Shown in pieces: positions 36,750 through 44,043 of a stretch of 48,906 nt of DNA. Both the position numbers and the translations under genes were made by a program. This DNA comes from Planctomycetota bacterium (GTDB lineage Bacteria; Planctomycetota; Phycisphaerae; SM23-33; FEN-1343). The stretch's first letter is position 1. Every line of letters starts with the position of its first letter. The notes under the pieces are model-generated. The model was not told where the DNA came from, did no database searches, and saw nothing but the letters and a program-made list of their open reading frames with translations. Location: the NCBI GenBank assembly GCA_012514895.1, contig JAAYZK010000228.1:1-48906 (forward strand), in the 5' to 3' direction.

Positions 36750-38138
36750 ATGTCCGACGACGCTGTCCGATCGCACATCGAGAGCCGCTTCGACCAGGCC
36801 GTCCAGTCGCTCAAGGCCTTCTGCCGCTTCCCCAGCGTCTCCGCCCAGAGCCGCCACGCCTCCGACAGCCGTGCGTGCGCCGAGTGGCTGGCGGCGCGCC
36901 TCGAAGCGGCGGGGCTGACCGCGACGATCGAGCCGCTGGGACGCCCGGCCGTCCTGGCCGCCGCCCCGGCCAGGGCCGACCGGCCCACGCTGCTGGTGTA
37001 CGGCCACTACGACGTTCAGCCGCCCGACCCGCTGGACCTGTGGACGACCGACCCGTTCGAGCCGACCGTCGCCGACGGCAACCTCATCGCCCGCGGCGCC
37101 AGCGACGACAAGGGGCCCCTCTTCGCCTGGATCGCCGCCATCGAGGCCCTGCGGGCGGCCGGGGAGGATCTCCCGGTCAACATCAAGTGCCTCTTCGAGG
37201 GCGAGGAGGAGATCGGCTCGCCCAGCCTCGGGCCGTTCATCGCCGCCAACACCGAACGGCTCGCCTGCGACGCCATCGCCATCGCCGACGGAGCCTTCTA
37301 CGCCGACGACACCCCCTCGCTGACGTACGGCCTGCGCGGGCTGACCTACCTGGAGGTGAAGGCGACCGGCCCCGACCACGACCTGCACAGCGGGCTGTGC
37401 GGGGGGCTGGCCCCCAACCCGCTGAACGCCCTGGCGGCCATGATCGCCTCGCTGCACGACGCCGGCGGGCGGGTGGCCGTGAAGGGCTTCTACGACGACG
37501 TCCGCCCCCCCGGCGAGGAGGAACGGGCCATCTGGAGCCGCCTGGCCTTCGACGCCGACGCCTGGCGGGCGGAGATCGGCGCGTCGGCCCTGGCCGGGCC
37601 GTCCGACGTGCCGCCGCTGGAGCGGCTGTGGGCGTTGCCCACGCTGGACTGCCACGGCCTGTGGGGCGGGTACACCGGCGAGGGCTGCAAGACGGTCATC
37701 CCCGCCTGGGCGAAGGCCAAGCTGTCCTGCCGCCTGGTGTGCGACCAGCGGGCCGAGGTCGTGGCCAAGCAACTCGAAGCGCACCTGCGGCAGCACTGTC
37801 CGGCGGGCATCCGTCTGGAGATCACGTCCCTGACGGCGCAGGACCCGTGGCTGGCCGACCTGGACACCCCGGCCGTCGAGGCGGCCCGGGGGGCGATCGG
37901 CGAGGCGTTCGAGGCTCCCTGCGCCCTGGTCCGCTGCGGGGCGAGCATCCCCGTGGCGATCCACTTCTACCGGCAACTCGGGGTCGATCCGCTGATCATG
38001 GGCGTTTCGCTGCCCGGCGACCGCGTGCACAGCCCCAACGAGAAGTTCGGCCTCGACCAGTTCCGCCGGGCGATCCACGCCTCGGCGGCGCTCATGGACC
38101 GCCTGGGGCGTCTGTCGATTCGGAAAAACCGTACTTGA
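36750..38138 (+). CDS. M20 family dipeptidase
   Basis: A 462-residue zinc metallopeptidase of the M20 dipeptidase type. Metal-binding and catalytic motifs are in order: VYGHYDVQPPDPLDLW (His/Asp), GASDDKGPLFAW (bridging Asp), FEGEEEIGSPSL (Glu general base and ligand), and VHSPNEKFGLDQF (His). The insertion domain holds HSGLCGGLAPNPLNALA. It probably cleaves dipeptides or related amidated compounds in the cytoplasm. The ATG at 36750 follows AGGAG. It diverges from waaA. Confidence 0.87.
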   Translation: MSDDAVRSHIESRFDQAVQSLKAFCRFPSVSAQSRHASDSRACAEWLAARLEAAGLTATIEPLGRPAVLAAAPARADRPTLLVYGHYDVQPPDPLDLWTTDPFEPTVADGNLIARGASDDKGPLFAWIAAIEALRAAGEDLPVNIKCLFEGEEEIGSPSLGPFIAANTERLACDAIAIADGAFYADDTPSLTYGLRGLTYLEVKATGPDHDLHSGLCGGLAPNPLNALAAMIASLHDAGGRVAVKGFYDDVRPPGEEERAIWSRLAFDADAWRAEIGASALAGPSDVPPLERLWALPTLDCHGLWGGYTGEGCKTVIPAWAKAKLSCRLVCDQRAEVVAKQLEAHLRQHCPAGIRLEITSLTAQDPWLADLDTPAVEAARGAIGEAFEAPCALVRCGASIPVAIHFYRQLGVDPLIMGVSLPGDRVHSPNEKFGLDQFRRAIHASAALMDRLGRLSIRKNRT

Positions 38139-38162
38139 CACCCGGCGGAATTTGGTCATAAT
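38135..38162 (+). promoter_or_regulatory. Promoter of rplU
   Basis: TTGACA at 38135-38140, a 16-base spacer and CATAAT at 38157-38162, overlapping the stop of the M20 gene. Confidence 0.65.
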
Positions 38163-38173
38163 GGCTCGACTTT

Positions 38174-38202
38174 GCCGGTGCGGCCTGCGGAGGCTCACCG
38201 GC
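38174..38202 (+). promoter_or_regulatory. Hairpin in the rplU leader
   Basis: GCCGGTG (38174-38180) pairs with CACCGGC (38196-38202); an inner stem GCCT/AGGC has a GCGG tetraloop. It sits just after the likely transcription start and before the ribosome site AAGGA. May be the L21 autoregulatory leader; not identified as a known family. Confidence 0.5.
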
Positions 38203-38239
38203 GCGGAACGAGGCTGACGGAAGTGAAGGAACGATACTG

Positions 38240-38554
38240 ATGTACGCGATCATTGAAGACAGCGGCCAGCAGTTCAAGGTGGCGGCCGGCGACGTCATCC
38301 GCGTGGATGTACGCGACCTGGCGGACGATGCCAAGCAGATCACCTTTGACCGGGTGCTGCTGGTCAGCGACGACGGGGAAGGCAAGATCGGCGCCCCGCT
38401 GGTGGATGGGGCCAAGGTGGTGGCGGACATCCAGAACCAGGTCAAGGGCGACAAGGTGGACATCGTCAAGTTCCGCCGCCGCAAGGGCTATCGCCGCAAG
38501 GCCGGCCACCGCCAGCAGTACCTCGAGGTAAAGATCGCCCAGATCAACGCCTGA
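38240..38554 (+). CDS. rplU: Large ribosomal subunit protein L21
   Basis: A 104-residue bL21. The opening MYAIIEDSGQQFKVAAGD and the C-terminal KFRRRKGYRRKAGHRQQYL with an Arg/Lys-rich rRNA-binding loop are standard. Normally rplU is followed by rpmA (L27); here a terminator follows after 30 bases. Short gene with its own promoter and leader. Confidence 0.97.
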   Translation: MYAIIEDSGQQFKVAAGDVIRVDVRDLADDAKQITFDRVLLVSDDGEGKIGAPLVDGAKVVADIQNQVKGDKVDIVKFRRRKGYRRKAGHRQQYLEVKIAQINA

Positions 38555-38584
38555 CCGGCCGCCTCACACCCCCCACAGGTATCG

Positions 38585-38621
38585 GCCGCACGTCGCCCCC
38601 CCGGGACAGCGTGCGGCTTTT
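38585..38621 (+). terminator. Intrinsic terminator of rplU
   Basis: GCCGCACG (38585-38592) and CGTGCGGC (38610-38617) form an 8-bp stem with a 17-base loop, followed by TTTT (38618-38621). Confidence 0.75.
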
Positions 38622-38744
38622 CTATGCGCGGGGCAGGCGGCAGGCACGACACCAGCAACGCCCTGGGACGACTGCCCCGTAACCGAGATGATGTCCTGGC
38701 GCTCCGGAATCCCATGTGGACCCCCAGGTTGTATGCCTGGGCGA

Positions 38745-38850
38745 CTTCGAACTTCAGGCTTCAGGCACGAAGAAGCACGGCGTCTGGCCGTTGCCGTTCC
38801 TGAAGTCCGAAGCCTGAAGCCCGAAGCCTGCCGTTGCCGTTCGTGAAGCT
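38745..38850. repeat. Second family of palindromic/direct repeat
   Basis: CTTCAGGCTTCAGGCACGAAG and the inverted GAAGCCTGAAGCCCGAAGCC form arms of an imperfect palindrome; GCCGTTGCCGTTCCTGAAG and GCCGTTGCCGTTCGTGAAG form a direct repeat. Similar in style, not sequence, to the 13423-13581 repeat. Unknown function. Confidence 0.55.
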
Positions 38851-38933
38851 TGCCGCCAGCCTTCAAGGGCGGACCGAACCTGGCAGACGCCGAGTGCCAG
38901 GTTCTCGCCTGGCTCACACCGCTCCTGCCGTAC

Positions 38934-38981
38934 AAAAAAAGGGGGCGACGCAATGTCCGCTCACAGACATTGCTGTCGCCC
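38934..38981 (-). terminator. Strong minus-strand intrinsic terminator
   Basis: Minus strand: GGGCGACaGCAATGTC pairs with GACATTGCGTCGCCC across an 8-base loop (15 bp with one bulged base), followed by CC and seven T. Among the strongest hairpin-plus-T-tract arrays in the window. Confidence 0.85.
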
Positions 38982-39256
38982 TTCGCCTTGGTAGAGGCTC
39001 CCCTCGCATCAGTGAGACTCCGGATACAAGGAGGCTGCCGAAGGAGAAACAACAGCTCATTACCGGGAGCTCATCCCCGGTGGTACCTTGTACCAGGGTC
39101 CTTTCCCGGACCCTCCACCATTGTGGGACCTCACGTGTGAACACTGCCCGGGGGACGGGCGTCCACGGTTGCTCAGGCCGTATACGGTTCACGGGGCTGG
39201 AGATCCCGACCAACGTTCCATTCGAGGCGACCGGACAGATTCGAGGCTCCTCGGCC
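38934..39256 (-). ncRNA. Candidate novel structured RNA of about 320 nt
   Basis: A minus-strand segment with its own promoter (39263-39290) and a strong terminator, and no convincing protein. The RNA is dense in hairpins. In order: GTGAAC/GTTCAC enclosing CCGTATACGG and GCCCG-TCCCC-CGGGC; then GGGTCC-GGGAAA-GGACCC; TGGTAC-AAG-GTACCA; CCGGG-GATGAGCT-CCCGG; and the terminator. Arms are uninterrupted and follow one another with almost no spacer, as in a compact folded RNA. I could not match it to tmRNA, RNase P RNA, 6S or SRP RNA signatures. GC content is lower than in surrounding genes. The open frame on this strand (136 codons) runs through the terminator, so it is not likely coding. Confidence 0.55.
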
Positions 39257-39262
39257 GCGTCG

Positions 39263-39290
39263 AATATCCCGTTGGTTGTACACTTGTCAA
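39263..39290 (-). promoter_or_regulatory. Promoter of the candidate ncRNA
   Basis: Minus strand: perfect TTGACA (39285-39290), 16-base spacer, GATATT (39263-39268). Predicted start about 39256. Confidence 0.6.
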
Positions 39291-39353
39291 ACGTCGTGCA
39301 AGCGCCGGCTTGCCTTGGGCCCACTTAGATGGGCCCCACTGCCTTGGCTGAGT

Positions 39354-39404
39354 GCTCGCCCTGTCAGCTTTCTCTTCCAGAGCCTCCTTCGAGGCGAGCG
39401 TCAA
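39354..39404. repeat. Tandem foldable element, copy B
   Basis: About 51 bases. Contains GCTTTCTCTTCC and TTCGAGGCGAGCGTCA, both shared with copy A. GCTCGCC (39354-39360) can pair with GGCGAGC (39393-39399). Inner hairpin GCCTC-CTTC-GAGGC. Confidence 0.55.
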
Positions 39405-39449
39405 CCGGGTTCGACCGGCCCGCCTCAGGGAGGCCGGCCGCACGCCGGG

Positions 39450-39500
39450 CTGACGCTCCTGGCTTTCTCTTCCGGGTGCCTCTTTCGAGGCGAGCGTCAG
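39450..39500. repeat. Tandem foldable element, copy A
   Basis: 51 bases closed by a 9-bp stem CTGACGCTC (39450-39458) / GAGCGTCAG (39492-39500). Inner hairpin GCCTC-TTTC-GAGGC (minus strand: GAAA tetraloop). Shares two blocks with copy B. Confidence 0.6.
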
Positions 39501-39508
39501 CCGTCTGC

Positions 39509-39943
39509 TCAGCCGGGCAGCGAGGTTCGGAAACGCCCGGCTGTCTGTAACGCGTGTTCCAACAGGGCCCGCCACTGGTCCTCGGCCACGGGTCGGGCGA
39601 AATAGCTCGCCCCACCCGCCCGGGCCACGATTTCCAACTCCGGGCCGCCAGCACCGACCACCGCGACCGTAGCCGCGGGACACCACCGTCTCAACCACCG
39701 CAGCGAGTGCTCAACCGTCGGCTCCGGCGAATCATCCGCCAGAATCACCAGTGAGGCCCCGCTTCTCGGGGCGTTCAACGCCAGGTCGCAGACCCTGCGA
39801 TAGGTAACTAAGCTGCAGGATCCCATCTCCCTCATGAGCCTGGACACGCGGTCCACCTCATCAGGATCCTTGCAGACCATCACCACAAACGCAGAGCGAC
39901 CCGGTGTGCGCCTTACGTAGACACCTTTGGCTCGTCGTTCCAT
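39509..39943 (-). CDS. Degenerate response-regulator receiver-like protein
   Basis: A 144-residue protein with a CheY-like alpha/beta pattern: FVVMVCKDPDEVDRVSRLM, ASLVILADDSPEPTVEHSLRW, ATVAVVGAGG, and GGASYFARPVAEDQWRALL. The conserved phosphoacceptor environment is altered (ILADDSPEP), the N-terminal acid pair is missing, and the usual Lys before Pro is Arg (FARPV). It is probably not a classic phosphorelay protein. ATG at 39943 with GGAGAGGG upstream; the longer frame adds no homology. It is the minus-strand neighbour of a sigma-54 activator lacking a receiver, which may be its partner. Confidence 0.6.
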   Translation of the reverse strand: MERRAKGVYVRRTPGRSAFVVMVCKDPDEVDRVSRLMREMGSCSLVTYRRVCDLALNAPRSGASLVILADDSPEPTVEHSLRWLRRWCPAATVAVVGAGGPELEIVARAGGASYFARPVAEDQWRALLEHALQTAGRFRTSLPG

Positions 39944-40028
39944 CTTTCCCTCTCCGGAAAGCCTATAGTACAACCCCTGTGCCAGCAGCGGGCGACCTGC
40001 GGAAGAGATGCGCCACAACTAACGCTGC

Positions 40029-40034
40029 ATTATA
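40029..40034 (-). promoter_or_regulatory. Possible -10 element for the receiver-like gene
   Basis: Perfect TATAAT on the minus strand, about 85 bases upstream of the start. The -35 (TTTTCT) is poor. Confidence 0.4.
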
Positions 40035-40336
40035 CGCTTAAAGATCTCTGAAGAAAAACGCGGCCCGTCCGACGCGCCGCGGCGCCCGCGGGCCGGCGCC
40101 GCAGAATGCGTCATCGCCTGGTGCGCTCTGGTGCGCCCAGCGGCGTATTCTGCGACAGTGACGCGGCTTGCGACACGCCGCGTCGCGCTACAGTTCCATC
40201 GGCAGTCCGGACCGCCGGCCATCAATCCAATTACGTTTGAGCGGGACAGGAGGTGCGGGGCCGTTTCCGGGCAGGAGCAGGAATGCGCATGATCTTGCCA
40301 AGTCATTGGCCCGGTTGGAGATCCCGGATACGAGCG

Positions 40337-40482
40337 AGAAACCCGAAATCCGAAACAAATTCAAAACAGCAGGAAAGACGGCAAGCATCCAAACGGCCGA
40401 GGCCCACGGTTTGGTGCTTATCCGTTCCGTTTTGCCGTTTAGGACTTGTTTCGGATTTCGAGTTTCGTGCTTCGGGTTTCCG
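40337..40482. repeat. Long imperfect palindromic repeat, copy 2
   Basis: Left arm GAAACCCGAAATCCGAAAC, right arm GTTTCGGATTTCGAG plus GTGCTTCGGGTTTCC. Compared with copy 1 the ATCCGAA/TTCGGAT pair is CCCGAA/TTCGGG here, a change on both arms. Shares the inner TCCGTTCCGTTTTGCCGTTT. Confidence 0.8.
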
Positions 40483-40576
40483 CCCCGTGCCCCGTGCCCC
40501 ATCACGAGGACAGGGGTCGCGCCAACCATGCGCATTCCTGCTGGAGGGAGACCGGGGGGCAAGCGGAGCGGGAGGC

Positions 40577-41635
40577 CTAGAACTCGTCGTCGAGACGGTA
40601 GTGGCGCATCTTCCGCAGCAGGGTGCTGCGGTGGATATCCAGGAGGCGGGCGGCGATGGAGCGGTTGCCGCTGGTGTAGCTCAGGGCGCGGCGGATGGCC
40701 TGCTCCTCGACGTACGCGAGGGTGTACACCTGCGTGGGATCGTCGTCGTTGAAGTGCGTGATCCGCCCGGTGGCCGGCGCGCCGACCATGGCGGTCGGGG
40801 TGTCGGCGGCGCCGTAGAGGTACCCGTCGTTCCACGCGTGCAGCGCGGGGGCCATCGGGACCGTGTCGGCGGCGTAGAGCCGTTCGACGTAGGCCCGCAG
40901 CTCGCGGACGTTGCCCGGCCAACTGTAGGCGCGGATCTGCCCGCGGAGGCCCTCGCCCAGGACGACGCGGTCGCGGCGGTACTCGCGGGCGAAGAAGTCC
41001 AGGTAGTGGTCCAGCAGCACGTCGATGTCCTCCGGCCGCGTCCGCAGCGGAGGCACCTCGATCCGGACGATGTTCACACGGTGGTACAGGTCGGCCCGGA
41101 AGAGCCCCTCGTGGACCATCCGCTGGAGGCTCCGGTTGGTCGAGACGACGAAGCGGGTGTCAACGATGATCGGATGGCTGGCGCCGACGGGGGTGACCTC
41201 GTGCTCCTGCAGCAGGCGCAGCAGGGAGGCCTGCAGGCCCATGGGGATCTCGCCGATCTCGTCCAGCAGCAGCGTCCCGCCCTCGGCGGCGCGGACCACG
41301 CCCAGCGTCTCGCCGGCGGCGCCGGTGAACGCCCCTTTCACATGGCCGAACAACTGGCTGGGGAAGAGTGTCTCGCTGACGCCGGCGCAGTTGAGGGGGA
41401 TGAACGGTTTGCCGCGCCGCGTGGACTGGCGGTGAATACGTCGCGCGAGCAGTTCCTTGCCCGTGCCGCTTTCGCCCTCGAGCAGGACGATGCAATCGTT
41501 CTCGGCAACCGAGTCCACGACGTTCAGCGTCTGGCGAAACAGGTAACTTGTACCCATCAGGGCCGAATCGGCGCCAACGTCGACAGACAACGGCTTACCC
41601 GGAACAGACGTGGTTGTCCGAGCCTCTGGAGCCAT
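40577..41635 (-). CDS. Sigma-54-dependent activator without receiver domain
   Basis: A 352-residue bacterial enhancer-binding protein. Walker A GESGTGKE (54-61), GAFTGA (101-106) for sigma-54 contact, LLLDEIGEIP Walker B, and the Arg-finger/sensor II region YSWPGNVRELRAYVERL. The C-terminus ends with a Fis-type helix-turn-helix (NRSIAARLLDIHRSTLLRKM). No N-terminal receiver; about 25 residues precede the AAA+ domain. It may be regulated by partner binding, plausibly by the receiver-like protein next door. A promoter with a dyad precedes it. Confidence 0.9.
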   Translation of the reverse strand: MAPEARTTTSVPGKPLSVDVGADSALMGTSYLFRQTLNVVDSVAENDCIVLLEGESGTGKELLARRIHRQSTRRGKPFIPLNCAGVSETLFPSQLFGHVKGAFTGAAGETLGVVRAAEGGTLLLDEIGEIPMGLQASLLRLLQEHEVTPVGASHPIIVDTRFVVSTNRSLQRMVHEGLFRADLYHRVNIVRIEVPPLRTRPEDIDVLLDHYLDFFAREYRRDRVVLGEGLRGQIRAYSWPGNVRELRAYVERLYAADTVPMAPALHAWNDGYLYGAADTPTAMVGAPATGRITHFNDDDPTQVYTLAYVEEQAIRRALSYTSGNRSIAARLLDIHRSTLLRKMRHYRLDDEF

Positions 41636-41996
41636 GAACTAAACTGATGATCTGGAGGAGGTGAGCGACGCGAGACAAATAATGATGCGAGTTGCCTGAA
41701 CTCATCCTCCAACGGTCCGTCTCACGATTTCCTCCAGCTCTCCTTCTGCCTCCCTTATAGGGCAGAATCCTCATTCTGGCAAGCAGGAATTAAGGGATAT
41801 TCCTTAGATTCCATGGCTTAGAACGACGGTACTGGCGGCCTTTCGCGCACGTGACAGCCTAACTTCTTTTCATGCAACAGCTTGAAAAAGTCCCCGCCGC
41901 AGGAGCCCCCCGGGGGGCTAACCGAAGCCAAGCGGCCTTCGGGCCGATACATGAACCGGGCTCGCGCCCCCTGTGGAACACAGCGACACGGATCCC
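41636..41996. other. Divergent intergenic region
   Basis: 361 bases between the minus-strand activator and the plus-strand kinase operon. It holds the activator promoter and dyad; no plus-strand promoter is clear and no -24/-12 sigma-54 site was found. AT-richer than the surroundings around 41780-41880. Confidence 0.5.
41754..41782 (-). promoter_or_regulatory. Promoter with internal dyad, upstream of the sigma-54 activator
   Basis: Minus strand: TTGCCA (41777-41782), 17-base spacer, TATAAG (41754-41759). The spacer holds CAGAAT-4-ATTCTG (41763-41778), a dyad placed as an operator. The leader is about 110 bases long. Confidence 0.55.
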
Positions 41997-43610
41997 ATGA
42001 ACTTGCGACGCAGACGTTCAGGTTGGCCGTCTGGGCCGGGCACGGTCCGCTGGCACGGGCTGCGCACGAAGGTCGCGGTCCTCCTGGTGGTCCTGGTCGC
42101 CTCGGCGGCGGCCCTGGGCGGGTGGCTGTCGAGCTGCCTGCTGGGCCGGTGGGCGGCCCAGACGAGCCTGGAGCAGACGGGCCACATGGCCGAAATGCTC
42201 CGCCTGTCGGTCGCCGACCGTCTGGCCCGGGGGGACGTCGCCGCCGTTCAGCAGGTGGTCGATCGGTTCAGCCGCCACCCCTTCGTCCTGGCCGCCGACG
42301 TCCACACCCCCGACGGCGCGCTGGTGGCCCGGGCCCTGGCCGGCGACCTCAGCCCGGCCGTCCTGGGCGCGGCGGAGGCGCCCGTACTGGCGGTGACCGA
42401 GCGTCTGGGGCCCGACCGGATGTGGGCGACCCGCCCCGTCCTGGCCGACACCGACGGCGAAGCGGCGCTGGCCGGGTCGATCCGCCTGGTGGTCGACACC
42501 CGTTCCATGGGCGAGCGGCTGCGTCGGGCTCAGGTCATCATGGGGCTGCTGGTCTTCGCGTTCGTGCTGGGGCTCGTGCCCGTCTCGCACTACGTCGTCA
42601 CGCTCGCCCTGGTCCGCCCCATCCGCCGCCTCGTGGCCGCCACCGGGAGGCTGGCCGAGGGCGACTGGAGCGTCCGGGCCGACGACGGCGGACGCGACGA
42701 GATCGACGCCCTGGCACACAGCTTCAACGCCATGGCCGAGCGGCTCGACCGGCAGCGCCGGCTGCTGATGACGACCAACGAGCGCCTCGAAGAGCAGGTC
42801 CGGCGGCGGACGGCCGACCTGGACCACGCCAACGCCCGCCTCCGCGCCGACATGGCCGACCACCAGCAGTTCCTCTGCGCCGTCACCCACGACCTGAACG
42901 CCCCCCTGCGGAACATCGGCGGCATGGCCGCGATGGCCCTGCGGAAGTGGCGCGACCAGCTTCCCGCCGACGTCGTCAACCGCTTCGAACGCATCGAGGC
43001 CAACGTCGTCCTCCAGACCGACCTGATCAACGACCTGCTCGAACTGTCGCGGATCGGCACCCGCCCGCCCCGCCCGACCCGCGTGGACGTCGCCGCCGTC
43101 CTCGAACAGGTGCGCTGCACCTTCGAGTTCGACCTGCGCACCCGCAACATCGAGCTGCGGATCGAACCGGGCCTGCCGCCGCTTTACGCCGAGACCAACC
43201 ACGTGCGGCAGGTGTTCCAGAACCTCATCGACAACGCCATCAAGTACATGGGCGGCCGCCCCGACGGGCGGATCGCCGTCTCCTGCGACGAAGACGAGCG
43301 ATCCATCATTTTCCACGTGGCCGACAACGGGATCGGCATCGCCGCCGAGGACCAGCAGCGGATCTTCACCGTCTTCCGCCGCGCCGCCGCCGTCCCGCCC
43401 GACACGACCGGCAAGGGCGTCGGCCTGGCCGGCGTCGGCGCCGTCGCCCGCCGCTACGACGGGCGGGTCTGGGTGACCAGCGAGCTGGGGCGCGGCTCGG
43501 TCTTCCACGTGGCGTTCAGCAAGGAAAGATGCACGGCTCCCAACGAGGACGCAACCGCCGATGACCTTTGCAGCGAACACAGCGACGCCGCCTGCCATCC
43601 TGTTGGTTGA
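41997..43610 (+). CDS. Membrane sensor histidine kinase with HAMP
   Basis: A 537-residue kinase. TM1 about 25-48, an extracytoplasmic sensor of about 130 residues, TM2 about 181-205, HAMP about 205-255, a short coiled coil, HisKA with His298 in VTHDLNAPLRNIGGM, N-box with Asn413 (NLIDNAIKYMGG), DNGIGI, and GKGVGLAG. This arrangement resembles cyanobacterial phytochrome-like/Hik kinases that pair with Rcp1-type regulators, as here. ATG at 41997 preferred over GTG at 41973. It overlaps the next gene by 50 bases. Confidence 0.88.
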   Translation: MNLRRRRSGWPSGPGTVRWHGLRTKVAVLLVVLVASAAALGGWLSSCLLGRWAAQTSLEQTGHMAEMLRLSVADRLARGDVAAVQQVVDRFSRHPFVLAADVHTPDGALVARALAGDLSPAVLGAAEAPVLAVTERLGPDRMWATRPVLADTDGEAALAGSIRLVVDTRSMGERLRRAQVIMGLLVFAFVLGLVPVSHYVVTLALVRPIRRLVAATGRLAEGDWSVRADDGGRDEIDALAHSFNAMAERLDRQRRLLMTTNERLEEQVRRRTADLDHANARLRADMADHQQFLCAVTHDLNAPLRNIGGMAAMALRKWRDQLPADVVNRFERIEANVVLQTDLINDLLELSRIGTRPPRPTRVDVAAVLEQVRCTFEFDLRTRNIELRIEPGLPPLYAETNHVRQVFQNLIDNAIKYMGGRPDGRIAVSCDEDERSIIFHVADNGIGIAAEDQQRIFTVFRRAAAVPPDTTGKGVGLAGVGAVARRYDGRVWVTSELGRGSVFHVAFSKERCTAPNEDATADDLCSEHSDAACHPVG

Positions 43611-44043
43611 CGACGACCCCGACGCGCGGATGATCCTGCGGGACGCCGCCGCCGAGGCCGTGCCCGGCGCGACGATCTGGGAGGTCGGCTCCGGCGAGGA
43701 GGCGATGGACTTCCTCTACGCCCGCGGGCGCCACAGCCGGGCGCCGCGGCCGTCGCTGATCACCCTGGACATCGAGATGCCCGGCGAAGGCGGGCAGACG
43801 ACCCTGGCGAAGATCCGCCGGGACGGCCGGTTCGCCGACATCCCCGTCGTCGTGCTGACCAGCAGGGCCGACGACGTCCAGAAGCGCCTGGCCGCCGTCA
43901 ACGGGGCCAACAGCTTCGCCCTCAAGCCCGCCACGCCGGCGGAGCTGGGCGCCGCCATCCGCCAGATCACCGAGTACTGGACGCAGCTCCACCAGCGCCC
44001 CGCATGCGAGGACACCGATGGCCCCACAACCGCATCTGCCTGA
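43561..44043 (+). CDS. Single-domain response regulator (Rcp1-like)
   Basis: A 160-residue receiver. Acid pocket LLVDDDPDARM (Asp17-19), phosphoacceptor Asp70 in LITLDIEMPGEGG, Thr in VVVLTSRADD, and Lys in FALKPATPAEL. No output domain, as in Rcp1. It overlaps the kinase gene by 50 bases and the cyclase gene by 26, so translation is probably coupled and the three proteins probably work together. Confidence 0.92.
   Translation: MTFAANTATPPAILLVDDDPDARMILRDAAAEAVPGATIWEVGSGEEAMDFLYARGRHSRAPRPSLITLDIEMPGEGGQTTLAKIRRDGRFADIPVVVLTSRADDVQKRLAAVNGANSFALKPATPAELGAAIRQITEYWTQLHQRPACEDTDGPTTASA

Larger units (their letters stand above)
38622..39508. other. Non-coding region between rplU and the receiver-like gene
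   Basis: An 887-base region without a convincing protein. It holds, in order, the repeat at 38745-38850, the ncRNA candidate with promoter and terminator, a hairpin GGGCCCA-CTTAGA-TGGGCCC near 39317-39335, and the tandem elements at 39354-39404 and 39450-39500. Confidence 0.6.
39944..40576. other. Intergenic region with repeat copy 2
   Basis: A 633-base region. It contains TATAAT on the minus strand at 40029-40034 (possible promoter for the receiver-like gene) and repeat copy 2 at 40337-40482. Remaining sequence is GC-rich with no gene seen. Confidence 0.5.

Noticed and set aside
39060-39122. CTCCACCA near a hairpin, looked at as a tmRNA or tRNA 3' end
   Set aside because: No TΨC arm sequence, no matching 5' acceptor, and no resume codon region; promoter and terminator lie on the other strand.
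39150-39215. Group II intron domain V resemblance around GCCGTATACGGTTCACGGGG
   Set aside because: Does not fit the 34-nt domain V hairpin with its conserved AGC triad, and no reverse transcriptase is nearby.
38941-39256. RNase P, SRP or 6S RNA identity for the candidate RNA
   Set aside because: The universal P4 sequences (GAGGAAAGTCC, ACAGAA), SRP tetraloop region (GGAAGCAGCC-like) and 6S layout were not found on either strand.
38914-39324. 136-codon minus-strand frame over the candidate RNA
   Set aside because: Runs through the strong terminator hairpin and T-tract, lacks a ribosome site and shows no recognisable domain; dense stems argue for RNA.
41636-41996. Sigma-54 (-24/-12) promoter for the kinase operon
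   Set aside because: TGGCA occurs (41777) but no GC at the proper 10-base spacing follows.
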